Source: Methanospirillum hungatei
GTDB taxonomy: Archaea > Halobacteriota > Methanomicrobia > Methanomicrobiales > Methanospirillaceae
NCBI GenBank assembly: GCA_003251955.1
Contig: QKDV01000144.1
Span: forward strand, 1 to 19,303
DNA length: 19,303 nt
Direction: 5' to 3'
In this document: piece after piece, positions 1 through 6,706 of the stretch
Layout of the letters: each line of letters opens with the position of its first letter
How positions within the stretch are numbered: the first letter of the stretch is position 1
Position numbers and translations under genes: made by a program
Notes under the pieces: generated by a model
The model's input: only the letters and a program-made list of their open reading frames with translations
Databases searched by the model: none
What the model was told of the DNA's origin: nothing

Positions 1-22
1 GATCTGCATCACGGGCTTTCAT
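1..22 (-). CDS. Possible start of an unknown gene cut by the window edge
   Basis: On the minus strand an ATG at 22 opens seven codons reading MKARDAD before the window ends. An AGGA-type ribosome binding site (CAGGAAG on the minus strand, about 28-34) sits about six bases upstream, which is the only support for a real start. Nothing can be said about function from seven residues. If real, it would be divergent from the HepT/MntA module and share the 23-173 gap with it. Confidence 0.3.
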
Positions 23-98
23 AATGCTTCCTGTAGTAAATCCGGGGATGTATTGGGAATATAACTATCTAATATACAGTAATGTCAAATCAAGATCC

Positions 99-139
99 CC
101 ATTATTTTTTACATTATTGGACAATGTTTGTAATAATGG
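99..139. promoter_or_regulatory. Inverted repeat upstream of hepT, candidate operator
   Basis: CCATTATT (99-106) is matched by its exact reverse complement AATAATGG (132-139). A second copy of the left arm, CATTATT (112-118), lies inside. The structure ends 34 bp before the hepT start. Toxin-antitoxin modules often autoregulate through inverted repeats, so an operator is a reasonable guess, but AT-rich DNA produces such repeats easily. Confidence 0.3.
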
Positions 140-173
140 AAAACAGATACGTACCTGACCTAAAGGATGTATA

Positions 174-590
174 ATGTCGAAAGATATCAGGTATATTCAA
201 CGACTTACAAATTACCATAAAGCCCTGGTTATTCTAAAAGAAGGAGTGGATCTCTATTGTTCTCGTCCACTTTCAAATATGGAGAAACAGGGATTAATAA
301 AATCATTTGAATTTACATACGAACTTTCATGGAACCTTTTGAGAGATTACTCATTATATCAGGGATATCAGGAGATCAGAGGCTCTCGTGATGCTATTCG
401 TCAGGCAATAGCCATGGACCTGATATCAGATGGTGAAACCTGGATGAACATGATTGAAAGCAGAAACAGTACGGCCCATACCTATGATGAGAAGACTGCT
501 GAAGATATTCTAGAGAAGATTGTTACCGAATATTACCCAATATTATCAGCATTAGAACGTAAAATGAAGGGTATTGCAGATGCTGGCTGA
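174..590 (+). CDS. hepT: HEPN-family toxin HepT (HI0074-type, formerly 'nucleotidyltransferase substrate-binding protein')
   Basis: A 138-residue all-helical protein of the HI0074/HepT family, about the usual family length. The family hallmark RX4HXY is complete: R97, H102 and Y104 in RNSTAHTY. In characterised HepT proteins these residues form the RNase active site, and the Tyr is the site AMPylated by the partner MntA. The conserved helix FEFTYELSWNLLRDY (about 45-59) also fits the family. The ATG at 174 is preceded by an AAAGGATG ribosome binding site (162-169). The gene overlaps mntA by 11 bp, so the two are translationally coupled. The toxin role is inferred from the family; an intact active site suggests the toxin is functional, not decayed. 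Confidence 0.88.
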   Translation: MSKDIRYIQRLTNYHKALVILKEGVDLYCSRPLSNMEKQGLIKSFEFTYELSWNLLRDYSLYQGYQEIRGSRDAIRQAIAMDLISDGETWMNMIESRNSTAHTYDEKTAEDILEKIVTEYYPILSALERKMKGIADAG

Positions 591-906
591 TTCTTCTACT
601 ACAGGTCTTTCAGAAGTTCAGATATCCCGAATCAGGTCAGTTTTTGAATTATACCCTGGGATACGCCAGGCAGTTTTGTTTGGTTCACGAGCCATGGGCT
701 CACACCGGTCCGGATCAGATATTGATATCGCAGTTGATTCAGATGAGATATCCTATAACGATCTTCTCCATCTCAATAGATTGATCGATGATTTGAATCT
801 GCCATTTAAAGTTGATCTGGTATATATACAGCGTATAGAGAATGCTGATCTTCTTGATCATATTCACCGGGTGGGAAAAATTCTGTATGCCCGGAATAGC
901 GTCTAA
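580..906 (+). CDS. mntA: MntA-type minimal nucleotidyltransferase antitoxin
   Basis: A 108-residue minimal nucleotidyltransferase of the DNA polymerase beta superfamily. The signature GSX10DXD is complete: G35-S36 in FGSRAMG, then D47 and D49 in GSDIDIAVD. A third acidic residue, D79 in KVDLVYI, is in the expected place. In the characterised HepT/MntA system this enzyme transfers AMP from ATP onto the HepT tyrosine and so silences the toxin. I chose the ATG at 580 because GAAGGG (566-571) lies eight bases upstream; an in-frame TTG at 574 would sit too close to that site. Both metal-binding and toxin-modifying motifs are present in the pair, so this looks like a complete type VII module. No partner gene beyond hepT is visible. 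Confidence 0.88.
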   Translation: MLADSSTTGLSEVQISRIRSVFELYPGIRQAVLFGSRAMGSHRSGSDIDIAVDSDEISYNDLLHLNRLIDDLNLPFKVDLVYIQRIENADLLDHIHRVGKILYARNSV

Positions 907-1167
907 AAATAAAATTCAATATGGTTTCTCTTTTCTCTAGATCCCTGATGTAAGAACCTGAAAAGCGGTACCCGGGTAATTCGAGTTCTCCCATTCACAC
1001 CCTCATCCCGGATACATACCCGAACGCCTTCTGAAGGTTTTTCTGATCTCTCCCAGGCTTAAGATCTTTGCCTGGACGATGTTGCAGAGTGCAGGTGTCA
1101 GTATTTCTTTTGGTTCAGCAAAGATACACCGGGCGGCTGGTCGGCGGAGATCTCTCATCTCCTGTCA

Positions 1168-1189
1168 TTGGGCGGAGACCGCCGCCCAA
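1168..1189. repeat. GC-rich hairpin TTGGGCGG/CCGCCCAA
   Basis: Perfect 8-bp arms (TTGGGCGG at 1168-1175, CCGCCCAA at 1182-1189) around the 6-nt loop AGACCG. It could end transcription from mntA on the plus strand, but no T-run follows, so I do not call it a terminator. Confidence 0.5.
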
Positions 1190-1216
1190 CATCAAATCTC
1201 ATATCTCCCCTTAATT

Positions 1217-1254
1217 CAATAATAACTAAAAATTATTTATTTTAATTATTATTG
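1217..1254. repeat. AT-rich hairpin leading into the second ATTGGGCGG copy
   Basis: CAATAATAA (1217-1225) pairs perfectly with TTATTATTG (1246-1254). After one mismatch, five more pairs (TAAAA at 1227-1231 with TTTTA at 1240-1244) extend the stem around an 8-nt loop. The right arm runs directly into the GGGCGG hexamer at 1254-1259. Confidence 0.4.
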
Positions 1255-1545
1255 GGCGGCAGAACCTGCACACACAGTATCATGCAACCGGATCTCCTCC
1301 CGGTGGTCATGTGCCTGTTATCTCCACCTCGCCGCCCGGACTCATGAATACCTACAAACCATCTTTCATTCACGAAACAGAGGTCAAATCGCGTGAGGGA
1401 TGCTCCCGCCCAATCACTGGTTTCGCCGCCCTGCCGCCCGGCAGACCTGGGAGGTTATTCCACCTTGAAAAGATTGAGATCTGTAAACCTAAAACAATAT
1501 GTTGAGAATTAGTAAACCAGAACTATCAAACTGTATACTATACTC

Positions 1546-1584
1546 AAAAAAAGATTAGAAACCTCAGGTCTATCAGAAAGACCT
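1546..1584 (-). terminator. Hairpin plus T-run ending the minus-strand primase operon
   Basis: On the minus strand a 6-bp perfect stem (AGGTCT/AGACCT, arms 1579-1584 and 1566-1571, 7-nt loop) starts just after the last operon gene, which ends at 1590. Thirteen bases further on a run of seven T residues follows (1552-1546). Archaeal termination depends mainly on the T-run; the placement right after the stop codon is the main support. Confidence 0.6.
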
Positions 1585-1589
1585 ATGGA

Positions 1590-1910
1590 TTATTTTACCC
1601 TGCTCACCGGACCTTTACGTTGCTCTCCTCTCATCACTGCCCTGACACGTGCAACCGGGCTTGCATAGGATATCCCGTCGATATCCATGTACAATCCCTT
1701 ACCACTATCAGACAGTCTGACAATACCATCTTTTGGCCCAGATATTGGTCCATCACCAAGGCCCAGGAGCACGGATGTAAGTACAACTCCCCGGATTGAG
1801 AATCTCCCGATATCATCGATAAACACCAGCAGAAACTCCCCGTCACGAATTATTCTACCACAATGTTCAAACCCGCTATCCACCTTAACGCTCTCAACAA
1901 ATATACTCAT
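1590..1910 (-). CDS. Unknown 106-residue protein, last gene of the primase operon
   Basis: I do not recognise this protein. It is soluble, without signal peptide or membrane helix. The sequence alternates short hydrophobic stretches (FLLVFIDDIG, VVLTSVLLGLG) with glycines and ends in a basic tail, which suggests a small beta-rich fold. I chose the ATG at 1910 over the in-frame TTG at 1913. The ATG shares one base with the stop of the upstream Cys-rich gene (TGATG), and GGAG lies about eight bases upstream. The coupling and the terminator just downstream make it very likely to be a real operon member. It may act with the primase or in host interaction, but no function can be assigned. Confidence 0.6.
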   Translation of the reverse strand: MSIFVESVKVDSGFEHCGRIIRDGEFLLVFIDDIGRFSIRGVVLTSVLLGLGDGPISGPKDGIVRLSDSGKGLYMDIDGISYASPVARVRAVMRGEQRKGPVSRVK

Positions 1911-2125
1911 CAAACATCTCTCCTGAGTATCTCTGTTTCATCTTCCATAGGGCAGGAATCCATGATTCCCGGCTGTCTGCCCGTACGTGTGCATATACAT
2001 TTCTTGCGAATCTTTTGTTTCAGACCTGCTGTGTTAACCCAATGGCGTGTCAGATACGAACAGCCTTTCCTGATACACCATGTAGTATTTGGTCGTGTCA
2101 TGATAATCCAGCACCATCCCTCCAT
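1910..2125 (-). CDS. Small Cys-rich protein downstream of the primase
   Basis: A 71-residue protein, rich in Cys, Arg and Lys. After C5, two Cys lie in CIRKGC (about 17-22), two in KKCIC (about 42-45), and one in DSCPMEDE (about 57-64). The arrangement suggests a small metal-binding domain, possibly nucleic-acid binding, but I cannot place it in a family. The ATG at 2125 is preceded by a strong ribosome binding site (GGGAGGAGG on the minus strand, about eight bases upstream). The gene starts 27 bp after the primase stop and ends in TGATG overlap with the next gene. The strong site and the coupling are better evidence that it is translated than the sequence itself. Confidence 0.58.
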   Translation of the reverse strand: MEGWCWIIMTRPNTTWCIRKGCSYLTRHWVNTAGLKQKIRKKCICTRTGRQPGIMDSCPMEDETEILRRDV

Positions 2126-2152
2126 ACTCCCGTCCTCCTCCCACTAACCTGA

Positions 2153-5100
2153 TCACGGAGGGCCGGTTATATCAGAGGATTCTCTATCTGCAGACTCTGC
2201 AGACCTGCGATAACATGACTCACAAAGACTTGTCCTACAATCCTGATCAATCCAGACTGCAGGCTGGAGATTACAGAGACTGCATCGTCCCGAAGGGGCA
2301 GTACGTTTGACCATCCTGGCTATCTCAACGGTTCCGGGCAGGATCACATGAGAAGCGACGATCCTTGAAACTGCCCTGGCATAGCATGACCCACAGAGAG
2401 TCAATGGCTCTTTCGATGGTTTTTCCCTCCTTTTCTGCTCCTTCTCCTGGAACCTTGTTTTTCGCTTCCCACAGACACTACATCTCCGTCGGTCAGGACC
2501 ACCGGTAACCCTGACAAAATTCTCCGGTCTTATTGAGGAGAGTGATACGCCCGTTGTCACCTCCCTGGCGCCAAACCCCTCTTCTTCACTGGCAGATGAC
2601 TCTTCGTGAGCGTCAGGTAGAGTAGGTACATCAGGTACATCTGGCACATGTGAGCCAGAACCTGTATCAGAAGGTGAATCATCAGGATGATCACCGTCAG
2701 GATCAGGCCCGTCATCAGAATCTGATGATTCATTCGCAAGCCAGACAGATCCTCCCTTAACCCAGGCTCTGTACAGTTCATTATCCCAGAGATAGGCCTT
2801 CGTTCTTTTCATCGTGGTATATCCCTCGTCACCAATGGAGACCGTGCGGTCAAAGAACGAGATCGCCGGGCATTTTTCAAGAATGCCTGAATATGTCTTC
2901 CCGTGAGAGCGGTACCCGTGAATCAGTTTGGTGATAGAACTGTTTGTCCAGCCTGTTGCCTTCTGCAGTTCACTTGTTGTGATCTCTGTATGATCTGCAG
3001 AAGCAATCGTCTCGATAAGGGCAGATTCACGACGGGTAAGTTTCGTTGCCTGTCCTCCGGTCTCGCCATTCAGGGCGACAAAGAGCCGTGCAGCCTGGGT
3101 GAAATCCTCTTCGGTTGCGATGATACACGAAATTCCTCCTGATTCTATCATCGTCCGCTGCTGCTGACAGAGTGCAGCGTTTGTCCTGATCAGATCGAGC
3201 AGCATATCCGGATTACGCCGGTTCTCTGCCGACTGGAACCTGATCCTCCGTGCAAACGGAATCACGACAAAAACCTCTTTCAGTTCATTCCAGATCTGTC
3301 TGCAGATCAGGATATCCTCGCTCACCTGTGCCTGTGAATCAGGCAGTTCTTCTGCACAGGCAAGAGTCCGGTCAAGCACCCTCTGATCCTGTTCATCAGA
3401 GTCATCGATCCAGCAGGTGAGCATCCGGTTAAAGACCTGATCATCACCGGCCCCTTCTACCTTTGCAATCCACCAGACACACCGCTGTGGGATCGTGCAG
3501 ATCTGTGGTTTTCTCTCTGTATTGACAGTCCTGTATGGAAACGGCTTTTGAAACGAGGTAGTCACTCCTTTCAAAATCTCCTGCATCTGCTCTGAAAGGC
3601 TGACATCATCGAGCGTGATCACTGTTCCGGGGATAAGATCGTCCATGTAAAAGAGTGCCTTGTCACTCATACGCCCGTCGAGCCGGTATGCTGAAGGAAT
3701 CAGGGATTTCATGGTCTCTATGGCATGGGACTTGCCTTTCCCTGACTCACCGGTGATAGAGACATGAAGCCCTCTGCTGTTGATCACCGTTCTTGATGCA
3801 AGCGAATGGACGAGACACTCGGCAACGGTCTGGTCTCCTTCATGATATCTCCCAAATGTTGAAAGAAGAGTATCAAGTGGATTGCCTTGTGCAAGGATCT
3901 CACGGGCTTGAGAGAGTATCTTGTCTTTTTCATCTATCTTCCCGTCATCTGCTTCTGATGGGACGGGTACTTGATCAGATCCGGTTGCATCTGGATCTGT
4001 TGAAACAGGATCTCTGGCCGTCCCGGGATTATTCTTCTCTCTTTGCCCGTCTGTATTTTTCCCGGGATTTGATTTGCTACGTGAAGATCCTTCATACATG
4101 GCCCGCAATTCAGACCATCGTTGTCTCCCGCTTCCGCATGAAGTATGGTGACATCCGGCGAAGATGGCACCGTTTGGGAGTTGTAATGCAAAAGCACCAT
4201 CCTTATGATCAGAAGAAAAGGGACACTGTTCAAGCGAATAGAGGGTTCCTCCCTTGTACGGTTTCGCGTTGGATGCAATGCTATGGTCCCTGAGCCATGA
4301 GCCGAGATCAAGGATTTTTCCTGATTTAAATCCCCTCTTTGAAACATTATCTGAACAATATTCTGAGTCTGTCTTTGAAACACTCTCTGATTCAGGTCCA
4401 GACCCGCCATGTTCATGTAACGAGAATTCCCCCAAAAGGGAATGCATCTGCTCATAACTGACAATAGTTTGTGTCTGTGGTGCTGTGATGATCTGCGATC
4501 TCCGGTGTGGCCGGTCAACAACATTGTCACCTTTCCTTGCGTATGTCCCGTATACCTTCCAGATCCGTCCTGCATTGAAGTTCGCGGTATCAACCCTGCA
4601 TGCAGAAGTTGAGAAACGGCAGTCAAGAAGTTCAAGAAATGATCGAACCAGATCCCGACTGGCATCATCATTTGGGAGATCGATTGCATAGAGCAGGTGT
4701 GCTCCGTTGCCGGAATCGGCGATGACGGGATCAGGCCAGCCGTTATCAGTTAGCCATGATCTGATAGTTCTGGCAAGAGAGAGGGCACTCTCATGTTCAG
4801 AATCAGATGATGAAACTCCTGATATCCTGACCGGATCGATGTCTATTGGAAGCCACCTTCGCCTGATGATATCGCTATCTGCAGTAGTTGCTTCTGATCT
4901 TGTGAGCCTTGTCTTGATCCGGTTGGCCCTTCGTGCGAGCAGAACCGGGTTTACTTCATTCAGGGTGAGATAAATCCCGGAAATGCGCAGGTCTTCTTCA
5001 AGCAGGAGGATATCATCGGCAGCCTTCTCATGGTTGTTATAATATCCTGAACCGATACCGTCATGACCGAGGGTCCTGATCTCAAATACCTGGCCCTTGG

Positions 5101-5155
5101 AAGCAAGGAGCCTGAGACATGCAAGAACTCCGGCTTTGCCGACTTCACCAGCCAT
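2153..5155 (-). CDS. Primase-polymerase/helicase-type replication protein with C-terminal zinc ribbons
   Basis: A 1000-residue multidomain replication protein of the kind found on archaeal plasmids and viruses. Residues about 20-240 form an archaeo-eukaryotic primase (AEP) domain: the catalytic DID is D105/D107 in LPIDIDP, H153 lies in SGNGAHLLY, and RIWKVYGTYARKG (197-209) is the third conserved block. A CHC-type zinc site follows (C311, H317, C335, C340). After an acidic linker comes a P-loop ATPase: Walker A GESGKGKS (469-476) and Walker B TVITLDDVS (511-519). A winged-helix-like segment lies at about 704-760. A very acidic, probably disordered stretch (808-860) leads to two CxxC...CxxC ribbons (C892/C895/C921/C924 and C958/C961/C978/C981). 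By family it should prime or copy DNA and unwind it during replication of the element. The start at 5155 has only a weak GGGG site upstream, so a slightly different start is possible. All key residues are present. Confidence 0.85.
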   Translation of the reverse strand: MAGEVGKAGVLACLRLLASKGQVFEIRTLGHDGIGSGYYNNHEKAADDILLLEEDLRISGIYLTLNEVNPVLLARRANRIKTRLTRSEATTADSDIIRRRWLPIDIDPVRISGVSSSDSEHESALSLARTIRSWLTDNGWPDPVIADSGNGAHLLYAIDLPNDDASRDLVRSFLELLDCRFSTSACRVDTANFNAGRIWKVYGTYARKGDNVVDRPHRRSQIITAPQTQTIVSYEQMHSLLGEFSLHEHGGSGPESESVSKTDSEYCSDNVSKRGFKSGKILDLGSWLRDHSIASNAKPYKGGTLYSLEQCPFSSDHKDGAFALQLPNGAIFAGCHHTSCGSGRQRWSELRAMYEGSSRSKSNPGKNTDGQREKNNPGTARDPVSTDPDATGSDQVPVPSEADDGKIDEKDKILSQAREILAQGNPLDTLLSTFGRYHEGDQTVAECLVHSLASRTVINSRGLHVSITGESGKGKSHAIETMKSLIPSAYRLDGRMSDKALFYMDDLIPGTVITLDDVSLSEQMQEILKGVTTSFQKPFPYRTVNTERKPQICTIPQRCVWWIAKVEGAGDDQVFNRMLTCWIDDSDEQDQRVLDRTLACAEELPDSQAQVSEDILICRQIWNELKEVFVVIPFARRIRFQSAENRRNPDMLLDLIRTNAALCQQQRTMIESGGISCIIATEEDFTQAARLFVALNGETGGQATKLTRRESALIETIASADHTEITTSELQKATGWTNSSITKLIHGYRSHGKTYSGILEKCPAISFFDRTVSIGDEGYTTMKRTKAYLWDNELYRAWVKGGSVWLANESSDSDDGPDPDGDHPDDSPSDTGSGSHVPDVPDVPTLPDAHEESSASEEEGFGAREVTTGVSLSSIRPENFVRVTGGPDRRRCSVCGKRKTRFQEKEQKRREKPSKEPLTLCGSCYARAVSRIVASHVILPGTVEIARMVKRTAPSGRCSLCNLQPAVWIDQDCRTSLCESCYRRSAESADRESSDITGPP

Positions 5156-5217
5156 AATAGCCCCAGTGAATCGGGAAGATCAGGCTGCTTTCTGAAGGCC
5201 TGACTACTCCTGCCTGC

Positions 5218-5571
5218 TCAGTCACCGGCATCTTCCGGACCTCGCAGTCTGACCGCTCCGCCTATACAGATCCGGTACCTGTTCCAGTAGTCTTTATGCC
5301 TGACCCAGTACTGAATCTCGCCAGGATATGCACCTGAACGTTGCAACTGTGAGAGGGCATCAATATCCTCCTGCAGATGAAATCTGCCGCGATAGGATCT
5401 GATGCAGAGGAAGAGCGTTTCAAACCGGTTCCACGCGATAAACCTGATCTGGCCGGGTTTGTTTGTGGTACGCAGGAGAACCTTTGCTACTTCATAACCC
5501 TGAGTCTGGAGGATAGCTTTCGCAGCATATCCTGCAGTATAACAGGTATGATACTCAGCGCTTCGATTCAT
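5218..5571 (-). CDS. PDDEXK-like (Holliday-resolvase-type fold) protein, probably without nuclease activity
   Basis: A 117-residue protein. Its layout resembles small archaeal PDDEXK proteins such as Hjc: an N-terminal helix (YTAGYAAKAIL, about 11-21), GYEVAKVLL, a strand pair around PGQIRFIAWN (39-48) and a core strand LFLCIRSYRG (53-62). The positions that should carry the acidic residues read Q41 and C56/R58 in place of D and ExK, so the classical metal site is missing. The fold assignment is tentative. The ATG at 5571 directly follows the TAG of the upstream gene (5572-5574), so the two are coupled. It sits 62 bp before the primase gene, which points to a DNA-binding role in replication or recombination. 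Confidence 0.55.
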   Translation of the reverse strand: MNRSAEYHTCYTAGYAAKAILQTQGYEVAKVLLRTTNKPGQIRFIAWNRFETLFLCIRSYRGRFHLQEDIDALSQLQRSGAYPGEIQYWVRHKDYWNRYRICIGGAVRLRGPEDAGD

Positions 5572-5760
5572 CTATGCCACCAACCATACTCTCCCCATTT
5601 TGATATCTGGAAGATCTCCTGATATATCCTGGATAGCGGGAGAGTTACCGCTATGGGGGAGCGAAGATATGATTAAAAACCCAGACGAGAAACCCTGATT
5701 ACTCCCCTCTGTGATCTGCCGCCAAGCTTGTTCATCTGACGGGGGGTACTGTGTCTTCAT
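5572..5760 (-). CDS. Unknown 62-residue protein coupled to the PDDEXK-like gene
   Basis: I do not recognise this short protein. Its N-terminal half is polar (MKTQYPPSDEQAWRQITEG), the middle carries a modest hydrophobic patch (GFLIISSLP) and there is no clear membrane helix. Support for translation comes from an AGAGG/GGCGG ribosome binding site six or so bases upstream of the ATG, and from its stop codon touching the start of the next gene (TAGATG). It may serve mainly as a leader for the downstream operon genes. Confidence 0.48.
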   Translation of the reverse strand: MKTQYPPSDEQAWRQITEGSNQGFSSGFLIISSLPHSGNSPAIQDISGDLPDIKMGRVWLVA

Positions 5761-5782
5761 CTACCGCCTCTTGTTCATAGTA

Positions 5783-5986
5783 TCACTGATTCTGCCTGAA
5801 TTCACTGGGTTGTTTCACTGTTTTTGATTGTGATGATTCAGCAGTTAAAAAAATGGTAATATCAGTACCTTTTAAAATGTATTGGTTTTCCCTTTGGATT
5901 TCTGGGTTTGATACGTAGAAATGTTTATCTTTGAGCAGATCACTGTCGATGAGTTCTGGAATTTTCCCTGGAGGCTGGGTACGCAT
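5783..5986 (-). CDS. Possible 67-residue first gene of the minus-strand operon
   Basis: The frame reads like a plausible soluble protein (for example VSNPEIQRENQYILKGTDI) but matches nothing I know. No ribosome binding site precedes the ATG at 5986. A TATA-like GATATATC on the minus strand (6005-6012) lies about 22 bp upstream, which would fit a leaderless transcript starting at or near the ATG. It ends 22 bp before the next gene, in the same orientation. It could instead be untranslated leader. Confidence 0.38.
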   Translation of the reverse strand: MRTQPPGKIPELIDSDLLKDKHFYVSNPEIQRENQYILKGTDITIFLTAESSQSKTVKQPSEFRQNQ

Positions 5987-6004
5987 GCATGTTGTTACAA
6001 ATTT

Positions 6005-6012
6005 GATATATC
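6005..6012 (-). promoter_or_regulatory. Candidate TATA box for the minus-strand replication operon
   Basis: GATATATC is centred about 22 bp upstream of the 5986 ATG. It is the best TATA-like element in the divergent gap for the leftward operon. A leaderless start is inferred from the spacing. Confidence 0.3.
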
Positions 6013-6108
6013 GTATTATCAGACTCTGATCAGATCGGGTGTGGCTGTTTGCACTAATTTTCTAAAATGGCCGGTAGTTCTCATCTTGTTTCCCTCCCCA
6101 TGCTGAAC

Positions 6109-6118
6109 CTATTATAAC
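6109..6118 (+). promoter_or_regulatory. Candidate TATA box for the plus-strand three-gene operon
   Basis: CTATTATAAC centred near 6114 would place a transcription start close to 6138-6140. That coincides with the left arm of the hairpin at 6137-6157. The box is imperfect and the call depends on position. Confidence 0.35.
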
Positions 6119-6136
6119 CAGGCTACTAATGAGATA

Positions 6137-6157
6137 ATGTCGCAATTTACGCGACAT
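6137..6157 (+). promoter_or_regulatory. Perfect hairpin immediately before the ribosome binding site
   Basis: ATGTCGC (6137-6143) and GCGACAT (6151-6157) are perfect 7-bp arms around the 7-nt loop AATTTAC. The GGGGG ribosome binding site starts at the very next base, with the chosen start at 6168. It could be an operator, a stabilising 5' stem or a translational control site. The right arm also contains the upstream in-frame ATG at 6156. Confidence 0.45.
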
Positions 6158-6167
6158 GGGGGAAAAT

Positions 6168-6677
6168 ATGGGAGATTTCACACAGAAGAGTGTTGTAAAG
6201 TCTGCGGTGAGAAAACTTGCAACACCGATTGCTGACTATACCGCATTTAGTACACTCATCCAGGATGTGCTGGATAGCAATCCGTGGGGATGCACAGCGT
6301 ACGAGTCTGCAGGGATAGCAAAGCCTGCGGTTGAGAAGAGCAAAGAAGCGTACGCAGCAACAATCGTGTACGAGAATGCAGAGGCAAAGACCGTTGGGAG
6401 CATTCCGGTAAGGGGACCGACGATGGCAGCTGTTAACACTGCTGTTACCCAGATCACGGGTATTGCTGCAATCACCACCGGTATGGGAGACGGAGTGAGT
6501 GCATCACGTGATTCGTCAGAGGATTCGTTCAGCTGCACCATCAAGGCTCATGCAAGTAACGGTGAACTCTATTCGGTCACGTTCAAGAGAGATAGTGTCA
6601 CCCTTTCAAGTTATGAGGCAGATTCTATCAGAACCGGTCTTGAGTCCTGGGCTGATATGGTTGCCATCCTGGCTTAA
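6168..6677 (+). CDS. Unknown Ala/Thr/Ser-rich 169-residue protein, possible structural subunit
   Basis: I do not recognise this protein. It lacks a signal peptide and membrane helix, starts with a basic helix (QKSVVKSAVRKLA), has a small-residue-rich middle (AAVNTAVTQITGIAAITTGMG, about 86-106) and ends in a beta-like region with LYSVTFKRDSVTLSSYE. Size and composition would suit a repeating structural subunit, but that is a guess from context. I chose the ATG at 6168 over 6156 because GGGGGA sits just upstream of it. The next gene uses the same GGGGGGA-type site, whereas 6156 has none and lies in a hairpin arm. It is the first gene of a plus-strand set with a secreted and a membrane protein. 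Confidence 0.7.
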   Translation: MGDFTQKSVVKSAVRKLATPIADYTAFSTLIQDVLDSNPWGCTAYESAGIAKPAVEKSKEAYAATIVYENAEAKTVGSIPVRGPTMAAVNTAVTQITGIAAITTGMGDGVSASRDSSEDSFSCTIKAHASNGELYSVTFKRDSVTLSSYEADSIRTGLESWADMVAILA

Positions 6678-6706
6678 CTCTCTCTTTTTTCATATCCGGG
6701 GGGAAT

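Larger units (their letters stand above)
1131..1439. repeat. Cluster of eight GGGCGG/CCGCCC hexamers
   Basis: GGGCGG occurs at 1131-1136, 1170-1175 and 1254-1259. CCGCCC occurs at 1182-1187, 1332-1337, 1406-1411, 1426-1431 and 1434-1439. Four of these extend to TTGGGCGG or its complement, and three to ATTGGGCGG (1167-1175, 1251-1259, and inverted at 1406-1414). Elsewhere in the 19-kb window I noticed only one such hexamer, inside the chemoreceptor gene. The spacing is irregular, so this is not a simple tandem repeat. The role is unknown; relics of a repeat family or a binding-site cluster are both possible. Confidence 0.55.
907..1545. other. Gene-poor stretch between mntA and the converging minus-strand operon
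   Basis: About 640 bp with no convincing gene. The first 100 bp and 1191-1260 are AT-rich, while 1120-1190 and 1330-1450 are GC-rich islands containing repeated GGGCGG/CCGCCC hexamers. A 64-codon plus-strand frame (1311-1505) exists, but it has no clear ribosome binding site, shows no recognisable similarity and runs through the hexamer cluster. The two hairpins and the hexamer cluster are listed separately. The boundary with the element-like region to the right may lie here. Confidence 0.5.

Noticed and set aside
806..994. 62-codon frame on the minus strand overlapping the end of mntA
   Set aside because: It lies mostly opposite a clearly recognised gene, has no convincing ribosome binding site and no recognisable similarity.
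1311..1505. 64-codon plus-strand frame in the GC-rich gap
   Set aside because: No ribosome binding site, unusual Pro/Gly/Arg content explained by the GGGCGG cluster, and no recognised family.
3934..4689. 251-codon minus-strand frame inside the primase gene
   Set aside because: It is an out-of-frame shadow of the primase reading frame, whose catalytic and zinc motifs are intact across the same stretch.
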